The notes under the pieces are model-generated. The model was given only the letters and a program-made list of their open reading frames with translations, was not told the DNA's origin and made no database searches. Source: Rothia nasimurium (GTDB lineage Bacteria > Actinomycetota > Actinomycetes > Actinomycetales > Micrococcaceae). Taken from it: a stretch of 64,000 bases of DNA. Of this stretch, positions 56,881 through 64,000 are shown piece after piece (the stretch's first letter is position 1; every line of letters begins with the position of its first letter). The stretch spans positions 496,001 to 560,000 of the forward strand of contig NZ_CP056080.1 of assembly GCF_014217215.1 (NCBI RefSeq). Direction: 5' to 3'. Both the position numbers and the translations under genes were made by a program.

Positions 56881-57855
56881 CTAAAGCCCGCAGGTGCTTT
56901 CGAGCAGCGGGTCTACCACCGTCCAGGGGGCCTGCTTGATACGGTCTGGGCTGAAGACAGAGAGCATCTCAGCGGCGGTTTCGGGCAGGTGGGGGCCGCT
57001 TTCGCCAGCGCTCGCCCCGGTGAGCGGGGGCAGCGGAATAGAGGCAGCAATCATGCGCATGATGTGGTCGGTGCTGACACCGGCGGCGGTGAGCTCGGCG
57101 AGGGTCACGGCTCCGTCCCGTTTAGCCAGGCGCTTGCCCTCGGTGTTGAGGGCCAGGGGGACATGGGCGTAGGCAGGTACCTGCAACCCCAATAGGTGAG
57201 CTAGATAGGCCTGGCGTGGAGCAGAGGGCAGCAGATCGTCGCCGCGTACCACCTCGGTGACCCCCTGGTAATCGTCATCGACCACACACACCAGGTTGTA
57301 GGCGTAGACCCCGTCGGCCCGCACCAGCACAAAATCGTCGACAGCGTCGGTGTATTCCCCGGCGAAACGGTCGGTGACAGTCCATTCGCTCACCTGGGCT
57401 TTAAGGCGCAAGGACGCCGGCCTCAGCCGCCTGCGCTCAGCCCTTTCTGCCTCAGTGAGGTTGCGGCAGGTGCCGGGGTAGGCTCCGGGGGCGCCGTGCG
57501 GGGCGCTGGAGGCCTCCTGAATTTCTTTGCGGGTGCAGTAGCACTCGTAAACTAGCCCGGCCTCGCGCAGGCGGTTAAGGGCGTCCGCGTAGGCATCTAG
57601 GCGGGTGGACTGGTAGAGCACCTCCCCGTCCCAGTCGATGCCCAGGGCGGCAAGGTCGGCCAGCTGACGCTCTGCTGCCCCCTTCTTGACCCGGTCTAAA
57701 TCCTCCACCCGCATCACAAACCGGCCTCCCGCGGTACGGGCCATCATCCAGGCCAGTAGGGCGGTGCGCAGGTTACCCAGGTGCAGGTCACCGGAGGGGG
57801 AAGGCGCGTAACGGCCGCAGGGAACGGGAACAGGAGCGGTTTTGATAGACATCAC
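56881..57855 (-). CDS. gluQ: Glutamyl-Q tRNA(Asp) synthetase
   Basis: 324 aa, GTG start with a TAGACT box 6 nt upstream; ATG follows immediately. It attaches glutamate to queuosine 34 of tRNA-Asp. Class I signatures HLGN (from RYAPSPSGDLHLGNLRTALLAW) and the KMSKS-like GKRLAKRDG are present. The zinc-site Cys set is in YECYCTRKEI and GTCRNL. The C-terminal anticodon-binding domain of glutamyl-tRNA synthetase is missing, as expected for this short enzyme. Confidence 0.9.
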   Translation of the reverse strand: MMSIKTAPVPVPCGRYAPSPSGDLHLGNLRTALLAWMMARTAGGRFVMRVEDLDRVKKGAAERQLADLAALGIDWDGEVLYQSTRLDAYADALNRLREAGLVYECYCTRKEIQEASSAPHGAPGAYPGTCRNLTEAERAERRRLRPASLRLKAQVSEWTVTDRFAGEYTDAVDDFVLVRADGVYAYNLVCVVDDDYQGVTEVVRGDDLLPSAPRQAYLAHLLGLQVPAYAHVPLALNTEGKRLAKRDGAVTLAELTAAGVSTDHIMRMIAASIPLPPLTGASAGESGPHLPETAAEMLSVFSPDRIKQAPWTVVDPLLESTCGL

Positions 57856-57857
57856 CC

Positions 57858-57870
57858 CACTAGTCTAGTG
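57858..57870 (-). promoter_or_regulatory. -10 element for a leaderless gluQ transcript
   Basis: TAGACT on the minus strand ends 6 nt before the GTG at 57855. An ATG lies directly after the GTG. Confidence 0.4.
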
Positions 57871-58061
57871 CCCAGGGGAAGCTGACGGGCTGAGGGCAGC
57901 TACCCCTGATGAGCTGGTAGCTAAGGTGATACATCTTTTTATGACATAAGATTGCGCTCAACCTGCGTAACACCGTTAAAGAAGGGCAGTGTGGTGAGAA
58001 ATAACTGCCCAGCTACTCGTAAACACGGTAGGCACCTTTTATTTCAAGTACCTTAGAGAGT

Positions 58062-58976
58062 ATGGCTAGAACTCTTGAAATTGCCGATGGTATCTATCAG
58101 ATCTCAACGGATAACTACCGTCTTAACTCCGGTCTGATTGTGGGCGCAGAGAAGGCTATGGTGGTTGACACCGGTGCCGGGCCCCGTCAGGGAGCCGAGA
58201 TCCTGAGAGCCGTGCGACGGGTCACCGAGCTTCCTCTGGTTGCGGTCAATACCCACGCGCACTTCGACCGCTTCATGGGCAACGCCGTGTTCGCAGCTGA
58301 CGGAGTCGCCGACATCTGGGCCCACCCCCGCGCCGCCCGCGCTATCGAAAGCTACGGCGACCGCCAGCGTCTTTACGTTGAGGTGCTAGAACCCGAGATG
58401 GCCCACCAACAGGGCCCCAACACCGAGCTTGTGGTGCCCACCCGCTTCCTGCCCGGTGACGGAACCCGCCCGGCCTTTACCCGCGTAGAGCTAGGCCAGC
58501 GGGCCGTTACCCTCATGTACCTGGGCCTGGCCCACACCGACGGTGACGTGCTGGTAGGCGTAGACGACGTCCTGTTCGCCGGCGATATTATCGAGCAGGG
58601 CTCAGACCCCGCCTTCGACGACTCCTACCCCGAACTATGGGTCAGTACCCTGCGCACCCTGGCAGGGCTAGACCGCTACCGTATCTTTGTTCCCGGTCAC
58701 GGCACCCCGGTAGAGAGTTCTTTCATCGAGCGTATGGCCGACACCATGGAAGACGCCGTACAGAAAATTGCTGACTCCGCCCTGAAGAAGGTCAAGGGGG
58801 CAACCACAGCCTCCATGTACCAGCTGCCCTATTCGGGTGGATCCACCCGTATTCTGCTCGACCGCCTGATGAAGCTTGAAGCTCGTGAGGCTGAGGGGCA
58901 GGGGCTCTCGACCGTCACATTTGAGGGGGACGCCGCCTCTGGCCTGACCGGCCCCATTACCCTGGGGCAGGGCTAG
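58062..58976 (+). CDS. MBL-fold metallo-hydrolase
   Basis: 304 aa, start preceded by TACCTT at 7 nt. The metal-binding signature is VNTHAHFDRFMGN (HxHxD), a second His is in LAHTDGDVLVGVDDVLFAGD and a last one in FVPGHGTPVESS. Metallo-beta-lactamase fold with two zinc ions. It resembles general cytoplasmic hydrolases of the glyoxalase/cyclic-nucleotide phosphodiesterase type; no substrate can be assigned. It stands alone between gluQ and the convergent PAP2 gene. Confidence 0.88.
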   Translation: MARTLEIADGIYQISTDNYRLNSGLIVGAEKAMVVDTGAGPRQGAEILRAVRRVTELPLVAVNTHAHFDRFMGNAVFAADGVADIWAHPRAARAIESYGDRQRLYVEVLEPEMAHQQGPNTELVVPTRFLPGDGTRPAFTRVELGQRAVTLMYLGLAHTDGDVLVGVDDVLFAGDIIEQGSDPAFDDSYPELWVSTLRTLAGLDRYRIFVPGHGTPVESSFIERMADTMEDAVQKIADSALKKVKGATTASMYQLPYSGGSTRILLDRLMKLEAREAEGQGLSTVTFEGDAASGLTGPITLGQG

Positions 58977-59020
58977 AAGCACCTCGCACGTTGTGCATAG
59001 AAGCTTAGGCGCTAGACAGA

Positions 59021-59053
59021 AAGAGCTACCCGGCTCAATGCCGGGTAGCTCTT
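59021..59053. terminator. Bidirectional terminator between MBL and PAP2 genes
   Basis: Perfect 14-bp stem (59021-59034 with 59040-59053), loop of five bases. The two genes converge on it. Confidence 0.8.
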
Positions 59054-59078
59054 GTCTTTAAACTGAATCCAGTCTGTA

Positions 59079-60635
59079 TTAGTAAGCCCAGACCTTCCGG
59101 TAGGCACTGCGCTTCTTATTCTGGGGGCGTAGCAGGGCAATCTGCGTGCTGGTGGTCAGAGCCGCTACCGCACCGATAAGACAGATAGCTGCCATAAAGG
59201 CAGAGCCGGGAATCGGGTTGGTGTAGGTGACCCAGTAGAGGGCCAGGGCGCAGAAGCCCGAGAAGAACCCTGAGATAGAAAGCAGGGGAACCAGGATCAG
59301 CCCTGATCGCTGGGTATCGCTCATATCGAGTTCCTCTGATCGCATGAAGCGCAGAATCACGAGCCCCAGCACACCCCAGAGACCGGTGACCAGAATAGCT
59401 GTGACCACATCGGCTGGGCGGTGCCAGCCATTGACCACGGTGGAATAGCCGGCCGCTACCGTAAAGACCATGCTAATCAGGGCCACAGTGGGGCGGAAGC
59501 GCTTGGGGGAGGCCAGGAAGAGGGCCAGGCCCGCAGCCGCCGCGAAGGTCGTGTGACCGGACGGCGCCGAGTTACCCAGGGCCTCCTGAATACCCAGGTT
59601 GGGCTTGACGATGATGTAGTTCTTCAGCAGCTGGGTGGTCAGGTTAGCACCGGCGGCAATGGCCACACCGACCAGGGCTGGCACAAAGCGGTGCTTCCAC
59701 AGCAGCACAAAGAGAATACCGATAGCCGCGGTAATACCGGCGGCTGTGGGAATGAAGTCGAGCAGGGTAGAGGTCTGCTCGGTGTAGGTCATGAACTGGT
59801 AGGAGAACTCCTGGAAGGAAATCTCGTCGAGCTCCTGGCCGGTTGGCGTTGTAATAAAGAAAACAAAGGCCGCCACCAGAAGGCAGAAGAGGGTTCCTGC
59901 CGCAAAGAAGTGCTGGATCAGCGTCCAGAGCGAGGGGCGAGTCTGCCGAATATGCGAGGGAGTGAGCATATGCAGCCGGCCCGAGGGGGAGTACTCCCCT
60001 GAGTGAGCCTGGCTGCTGTAGGGCGCCTGGCCGTAGCCCTGCGCCGGGTAGCCGGGGCGGGGGCGTCCTTGCGGAGCAGCGGCAGTGGCCCCGTAGCTAG
60101 CCTGCGGCACCCGGTGGGCGCTGACTGCGTCCGGACGCGGGGCCGCCGCTTGGGCGCGGGCCTTGCTCGCTGCCCGGGCGGCACGTTCCTTCTTGACCCG
60201 GTGCGCTACCTCCTGGGCCGCTGCTTGCGCGGCGGCAAAACCGGTTTTAGCTGCCGCCAGGCCACTAGCGGTACCGGCCTGGAGCTTAGCTTTCAGAACC
60301 TCGCCATGGGGCGCAGAAGACGCAGCGGGCTGGGTTTCTAAGAGCTGGGTGCGGTCGGGGTCAGCAGAGGGAGCGGAGTGAGGTGCAGCTAGCGGGCGAG
60401 TCGCCGGGTGCTGCTGGGCAGACTGGGACCGGGCAGCGGCAGGGAGTACCACGGTGGCATCATCATCTGTAAAAGTAGCCCGTGCCCGAGAAGCGGGAAG
60501 CACCTCGGTGGCGTCGTCACCGGGGCTGGCTGGCAGGGCAACCGTGCGGTCGGTATAGGTCTGGGGCGTTAGCACCTCGGTGGCATCGTCGGGTGTGCCA
60601 GAAACAGCGTTAGAATCGCGCTTCTCAAAACTCAC
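59079..60635 (-). CDS. PAP2-superfamily phosphatase with long Thr-motif-rich N-terminus
   Basis: 518 aa from the GTG at 60635. Residues 1-200 are disordered, rich in Ala, Pro and Gln, with repeated Thr motifs (DDATEVL, DRTVALP, DDATEVLP, DDATVVLP, DRTQLLE). The rest has six membrane helices with PAP2 motifs: KxxxxxxRP-like IIVKPNLGIQ, SAPSGHTTFAAAAG (PSGH) and SALISMVFTVAAGYSTVVNGWHRPADVV (SRxxxxxHxxxD-like). It is an extracellular-facing lipid phosphatase type. The tail may be a substrate for Ser/Thr kinases, with TxxL-like motifs that FHA domains bind (inferred). Confidence 0.83.
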   Translation of the reverse strand: MSFEKRDSNAVSGTPDDATEVLTPQTYTDRTVALPASPGDDATEVLPASRARATFTDDDATVVLPAAARSQSAQQHPATRPLAAPHSAPSADPDRTQLLETQPAASSAPHGEVLKAKLQAGTASGLAAAKTGFAAAQAAAQEVAHRVKKERAARAASKARAQAAAPRPDAVSAHRVPQASYGATAAAPQGRPRPGYPAQGYGQAPYSSQAHSGEYSPSGRLHMLTPSHIRQTRPSLWTLIQHFFAAGTLFCLLVAAFVFFITTPTGQELDEISFQEFSYQFMTYTEQTSTLLDFIPTAAGITAAIGILFVLLWKHRFVPALVGVAIAAGANLTTQLLKNYIIVKPNLGIQEALGNSAPSGHTTFAAAAGLALFLASPKRFRPTVALISMVFTVAAGYSTVVNGWHRPADVVTAILVTGLWGVLGLVILRFMRSEELDMSDTQRSGLILVPLLSISGFFSGFCALALYWVTYTNPIPGSAFMAAICLIGAVAALTTSTQIALLRPQNKKRSAYRKVWAY

Positions 60636-60689
60636 AGTTATCCCCAAAGACCTTTCTGCTGCGTGTAGACACCTCAACGAGCCTACCAA

Positions 60690-60853
60690 GCTGTACCTGC
60701 TATTTCAGCCCTAGACCCTGCTAAGAGCTAACAGGCTCAGCCTGTAGTGCTATTGTGGCAAACTCACATGGGACTTTCCTGAGAGAACCCCTAATGTTGC
60801 GCGAGCGCCCCCAAGCTGCCCTGCAGTAGCGGTAGAAGAGTAGATTAGAAGGT
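60690..60853. other. Intergenic region between divergent PAP2 and menC genes
   Basis: About 160 bp with a short inverted repeat (GCTAACAGGCTCAGCC, near 60726). The menC -10 box lies at 60841-60846. No gene was seen. Confidence 0.4.
60841..60846 (+). promoter_or_regulatory. -10 element for a leaderless menC transcript
   Basis: TAGATT lies exactly 7 nt before the ATG at 60854. Confidence 0.55.
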
Positions 60854-61933
60854 ATGACAGCTAGCGCCCTGCCCCTTAATATTTCCCTGCCTCCGCTCGA
60901 AGAAATCTTGTCGGCGACCCGTGTAGTGGCTCTGCCCATGCGGGTGAAGTTCCGCGGCGTCAGCCTACGTGAAACCGCTCTGATTCAGGGGCCGGAAGGG
61001 TGGGGCGAGTTTGCCCCCTTCCTCGAATACGAGCCGGCGGAGGCGTCCGCCTGGCTGGCCTGCGCTATCGAGGCGGCCTGGCTGCCCTACCCGCAGCCGC
61101 TGCGCACCAGTATTCCCCTTAACGCTACGGTCCCGGCGGTGGCCGCTAGCGAGGTTGAGGCGGTGCTGGGCCGCTACGAGGGGCAGGTGCGGGAAGTCAA
61201 AATCAAGGTGGCTGAAGCTGGGCTGCCTTTTGAAGAATCTCTAACCCAAGACCTAGCCCGGGTAGCCGCGGTGCGCGATGCCTGCCCAGACGCCAGACTG
61301 AAGATTGATGCGAACGGCGGCTGGAGCGAGGCGCAGGCCGTCCGCGCCCTCAATGAGCTAGCTGACTACGACCTGCTCTACGCTGAGCAGCCGGTCCCGG
61401 GTATTGAGGGGCTGGCGTGGGTCCGCGATCAGCTGCGGGCGCACGGCAACCCCCTGCTGATTGCCGCTGATGAGGCCGTCCGTAAGGCTGATGACCCGCT
61501 GCGGGTTGCCCGCCTGGGCGCTGCCGATGTGCTCATTATTAAGGCTGCCCCCCTGGGCGGGGTAAGGCGGGCCCTGCACATCGTAGAGCAGGCGGGTCTG
61601 CCTGCGGTTGTTTCATCTGCCCTTGAAAGTTCGGTCGGCATCCGTACCGGCGCAGCGCTGGCCGCCGCCCTGCCGCAGCTGCCCTACGGGTGCGGCCTGG
61701 GCACGGTATCACTGATGGCCAAGGACGTCACAGCCCACCCGCTTGTGGCCCGGGATGGGGAGCTGCCCCTGCGGGCCATCACCCCCGAGCCCCGGCTGCT
61801 TGAAGAGGTAGCTACCAGCCCCGAACGCACCGCCTGGTGGCACCGCCGAATCGAAGCCTGCTACCGCCTACTTGAACAGGGGCGGTTGGGCAGCAACAGA
61901 ACCCGGCCGAGTGTTGAAGAGGGCAGCGAGTAA
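60854..61933 (+). CDS. menC: o-succinylbenzoate synthase
   Basis: 359 aa. Enolase-superfamily enzyme that dehydrates SHCHC to o-succinylbenzoate. The active-site acids and lysines are ordered as in the family: VREVKIKVAEAG (KxK base), LKIDANGGW (first metal Asp), LYAEQPV (Glu), LLIAADEAV (Asp) and VLIIKAAPLGG (second Lys). The actinobacterial MenC is shorter than that of E. coli. It is followed 9 nt later by menD. Confidence 0.93.
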   Translation: MTASALPLNISLPPLEEILSATRVVALPMRVKFRGVSLRETALIQGPEGWGEFAPFLEYEPAEASAWLACAIEAAWLPYPQPLRTSIPLNATVPAVAASEVEAVLGRYEGQVREVKIKVAEAGLPFEESLTQDLARVAAVRDACPDARLKIDANGGWSEAQAVRALNELADYDLLYAEQPVPGIEGLAWVRDQLRAHGNPLLIAADEAVRKADDPLRVARLGAADVLIIKAAPLGGVRRALHIVEQAGLPAVVSSALESSVGIRTGAALAAALPQLPYGCGLGTVSLMAKDVTAHPLVARDGELPLRAITPEPRLLEEVATSPERTAWWHRRIEACYRLLEQGRLGSNRTRPSVEEGSE

Positions 61934-61942
61934 ACTGGTGGG

Positions 61943-63670
61943 GTGACTGATGCACCCTCAACCTCCTTTATGACCGCAATTTCTGTGCTCGACACCCTCG
62001 TGCGGGCAGGAATGCGGCATGTTCTCATCGCTCCGGGCTCACGCTCAGCCCCCCTAGCCTATGCACTCGCCGCCCTAGACCAGGCCGGGGCCATCGAAGC
62101 CCACGTGCGCATCGACGAGCGCAGCGCCGCCTTCACAGCTTTGGGGCTAGCCAAGGCCAGCGGCCAACCGGTGGGTATCGTCACCACCAGCGGCACCGCC
62201 GTGGGCGAGTGCCTCCCGGCCCTCATGGAGGCCTACCACACTGGAGCACCCCTGGCCCTACTCTCGGCCGACCGCCCTGCCCGGCTCCAGGGCACCGGCG
62301 CCAACCAAACCACAGACCAGCAAGTGATTGCTCCGGCCCACACCCGGGCGTCCTGCACCCTTGAAAACTACACGGCCGACCCAACCGATCCCCAGAGTGC
62401 CCAGCTCAACGCGGCGCTTGCAGCTCTGACCGGGCGTTCAGCAGATAACTGGGACGCCCCCTCAACCACCCCGCGGGGCCCCGTCCAAATCAACCTGGCC
62501 CTTGACACCCCGCTCACCCCCAACCCCCTTGACCAGCAGATTCTAGAGCGCTGGGTGCGCTCGCTGGCTGAGAACCCACCGGCGCCTGCCACCCCATTAC
62601 CTCCCGCTGACCCCAGCGCAGCTAGGTGGCTCCGCGCAGGCACCACCGAGGGGGCTAAGCGGACGGACGGCGCCGGTACCACCCGCCGTACCGTTGTGGT
62701 GGCCGGTGATGGGGCAGGACCTATCGCCCAGGTCTTTGCCCAGCAGCAGGGTCTACCCCTGCTGGCCGAACCCTCATCGAACGCCCGCTTCTCACCCCTG
62801 GCCGTGCCCGCCTACCGGCAGGTACTGGCAGGGCACCTAGGGCAGCAGGTTGAGCGGGCCGTTATCTTCGGTCACCCCACCCTCTCCCGGCCGGTTGCCA
62901 CCCTGCTGGCCAACTCCAAGGTAAAACGTGCCCTCTACGCCCCCTCACCTGCCCCCTGGTATGAGCCCGGTGCCCTTGACCTGCGGGAGATTGCAACCCT
63001 GGCTGAACTGGCCGACTTCGCAGGTACAGGCCAAGGCGCTACCACCGAGGACGGCCACGACTGGATAACCAGCTGGAGCGAAGCAGGGCAGGAACTAGCC
63101 CGGGAACTGAACCAGCAGATCGCCAACTACCGGGCAGGCACCTACACCCCGAACGCCCAACCCGGGGCAAGCTCGGCCGACCGCACCGCAGGCTACGCCC
63201 TGGCAGAAGCTACCTGGCAGAGCTGCCTAGACGATGACGCTGTTCTGATGGTGGGCTCATCCAACCTCATCCGCGACCTTGACCTCATCGCCCCCTCCCT
63301 GGCAGCCTCACCCCTGGTCTTTGCCAACCGCGGCCTAGCCGGCATCGACGGCACCATCGCCACCGCATCCGGAATCTCCCTGGCCCTCAACCGCCCGGTA
63401 CGCGTGCTCGTCGGAGACCTCACCTTCCTACACGACACAGGCTCCCTCAACATCGGCCCCCTCGAACGCAAACCCAACCTCGACGTGCTGGTCTACGACG
63501 ACCGGGGCGGCGGAATCTTCTCAACCCTGGAACACGGCCAACTAGCCCAACACGAGAAATTCGCCCCGGCCGTCCGCCGCTTCTTCACCACCCCGCACAC
63601 CGCCCAGCTCGAAGAACTCGCAGCAGCCTGGGGCGAGAACGGAATCAGAGTCAGGGTGGTGCGGCCGTAG
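61943..63670 (+). CDS. menD: SEPHCHC synthase (MenD)
   Basis: 575 aa, GTG start; a TAAACT overlapping the menC stop sits 6 nt upstream. ThDP-dependent enzyme that adds a ketoglutarate-derived unit to isochorismate. Motifs: ThDP-binding Glu region MRHVLIAPGSRSAPLAYAL, the substrate loop of VGIVTTSGTAVGE, and the C-terminal ThDP motif GDLTFLHDTGSLNIG (GDG-like) followed by NLDVLVYDDRGGGIFS. Length is normal. With menC it is the last menaquinone pair in the window. Confidence 0.95.
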   Translation: MTDAPSTSFMTAISVLDTLVRAGMRHVLIAPGSRSAPLAYALAALDQAGAIEAHVRIDERSAAFTALGLAKASGQPVGIVTTSGTAVGECLPALMEAYHTGAPLALLSADRPARLQGTGANQTTDQQVIAPAHTRASCTLENYTADPTDPQSAQLNAALAALTGRSADNWDAPSTTPRGPVQINLALDTPLTPNPLDQQILERWVRSLAENPPAPATPLPPADPSAARWLRAGTTEGAKRTDGAGTTRRTVVVAGDGAGPIAQVFAQQQGLPLLAEPSSNARFSPLAVPAYRQVLAGHLGQQVERAVIFGHPTLSRPVATLLANSKVKRALYAPSPAPWYEPGALDLREIATLAELADFAGTGQGATTEDGHDWITSWSEAGQELARELNQQIANYRAGTYTPNAQPGASSADRTAGYALAEATWQSCLDDDAVLMVGSSNLIRDLDLIAPSLAASPLVFANRGLAGIDGTIATASGISLALNRPVRVLVGDLTFLHDTGSLNIGPLERKPNLDVLVYDDRGGGIFSTLEHGQLAQHEKFAPAVRRFFTTPHTAQLEELAAAWGENGIRVRVVRP

Positions 63671-63680
63671 GGTCTTAGAC

Positions 63681-63879
63681 AAGGGAAAGGTAGGCTCGCG
63701 CTGGATGGAGCCCAGCAGATTCCGAGCGCGCGAGGAAACAAATCTGCGGGCGGAATAGGCGAAAGCCTGACCCTCATGCCCCACCTAACGGCGGATTCCG
63801 TTCGCTCTTGCGTGCTCGCGCGCTCGCACCCGCTCACTTCATCCGAGCCAGCAGCTTCGCTGCGAGCCTACCTTTCCTT
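63681..63879. mobile_element. 199-bp inverted-repeat element (MITE-like)
   Basis: Ends AAGGGAAAGGTAGGCTCGC (63681-63699) and GCGAGCCTACCTTTCCTT (63862-63879) pair as an 18-19 bp inverted repeat with one extra base. Internal bases show smaller repeats rich in GCTCGC. It shares a 27-bp core (63843-63869, 26 of 27 identical) with the element at 4198-4345. No protein is encoded; the minus-strand open frame across it has no ribosome site and no family match. Confidence 0.6.
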
Positions 63880-63901
63880 CATAAATAGCATCGGGAGCTC
63901 T

Positions 63902-63940
63902 AAAAAGCCCCTCCACACCTGCGTGTGGAGGGGCTTTTTC
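63902..63940. terminator. Terminator between menD and the last gene
   Basis: Perfect stem AAAAAGCCCCTCCACAC and its complement ending in TTTTTC; bidirectional in layout. Confidence 0.9.
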
Positions 63941-63953
63941 TGCGGAGAGTCGG

Positions 63954-64000
63954 TTACTTCTGGGCGGTTTCGGTGGCCCAGGGAACTGCGGTCTCGTCGG
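63954..64000 (-). CDS. 3' end of an unidentified gene, cut by the window edge
   Basis: The minus strand reads in frame ...DETAVPWATETAQK followed by TAA at 63954. Only the last 15 or so codons are present. The position next to menD makes another menaquinone-related gene plausible, but the fragment is too short to assign. The terminator at 63902 would serve it. Confidence 0.55.
   Translation of the reverse strand, partial: DETAVPWATETAQK

Noticed and set aside
63493-63837. 114-codon minus-strand frame over the menD end and the 199-bp element
   Set aside because: Crosses an inverted-repeat element and the 3' part of menD on the other strand; no start signal.

Overview
The window is high-GC actinobacterial DNA. 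Gene content, frequent GTG starts, and actinobacteria-specific families (DUF4229, DUF4244, bS22, the Tad/helicase neighbourhood) point to the Micrococcaceae. The moderate GC and the mix of genes suggest Rothia or a close relative; the genus is an inference. Gene order resembles two separate blocks of the Mycobacterium tuberculosis chromosome as I remember them: Rv3646c-Rv3676 (crp, marP, acs, nth, Nudix, tad, helicase, topA) and Rv0496-Rv0555 (ppx, sugar isomerase, proC, bS22, glutaredoxin, cytochrome c maturation, DUF4229, menA/E/B/C/D).

Layout. 0.1-9.9 kb: Crp-type regulator, MarP-like membrane serine protease, an aroQ-permease pair, acetyl-CoA synthetase, endonuclease III, Nudix hydrolase and a family A polymerase lacking the 5' nuclease. 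10-13.7 kb: compact tad pilus cluster (ATPase, two TadB/C membrane proteins, DUF4244 pilin-like protein, two TadE-like proteins), followed convergently by its usual DEAD/DEAH helicase. 16.5-27.3 kb: two FMN-type split-barrel proteins, tRNA hydroxylase TrhO, an endonuclease V homologue, a thiamine-binding protein, a methyltransferase, topoisomerase I, Ppx/GppA, a sugar isomerase and ProC. 27.7-33.6 kb: Trk/Ktr potassium uptake, an AcuC-like deacetylase, two regulators with long acidic tails, and ribosomal protein bS22. 33.7-39 kb: glutaredoxin, a phosphatase and System II cytochrome c maturation (TlpA-like, CcdA, ResB, CcsB). 39-44.2 kb: PadR operon, small membrane proteins, menA and menE.

44.2-53.1 kb is an AT-richer accessory island inserted between menE and menB. 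It holds a YefM/YoeB toxin-antitoxin pair, a type IIL (MmeI-like) restriction-modification gene, an OLD-family ATPase/nuclease gene broken by an IS5-type insertion sequence, a second related IS and a Fic protein. The restriction-modification gene carries 19 uninterrupted GA repeats inside its coding sequence. One repeat more or fewer would end translation within about 60 codons, so it looks like a phase-variable (ON/OFF) defence switch. It is in the ON frame here.

53.2-64 kb: menB, putP, an EamA exporter, gluQ, an MBL hydrolase, a PAP2 phosphatase with a Thr-motif-rich tail, menC and menD, and the end of another gene at the right edge. menA, B, C, D and E together cover most of menaquinone synthesis.

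Other signals: about fifteen genes have a TAnnnT-like -10 box exactly 6-7 nt before the start codon (leaderless transcription). Two perfect DnaA boxes lie inside the tad cluster. A 148-bp MITE-like element carries the IS ends and shares a 27-bp core with a 199-bp inverted-repeat element at 63.7 kb. No tRNA, rRNA or CRISPR array was found.
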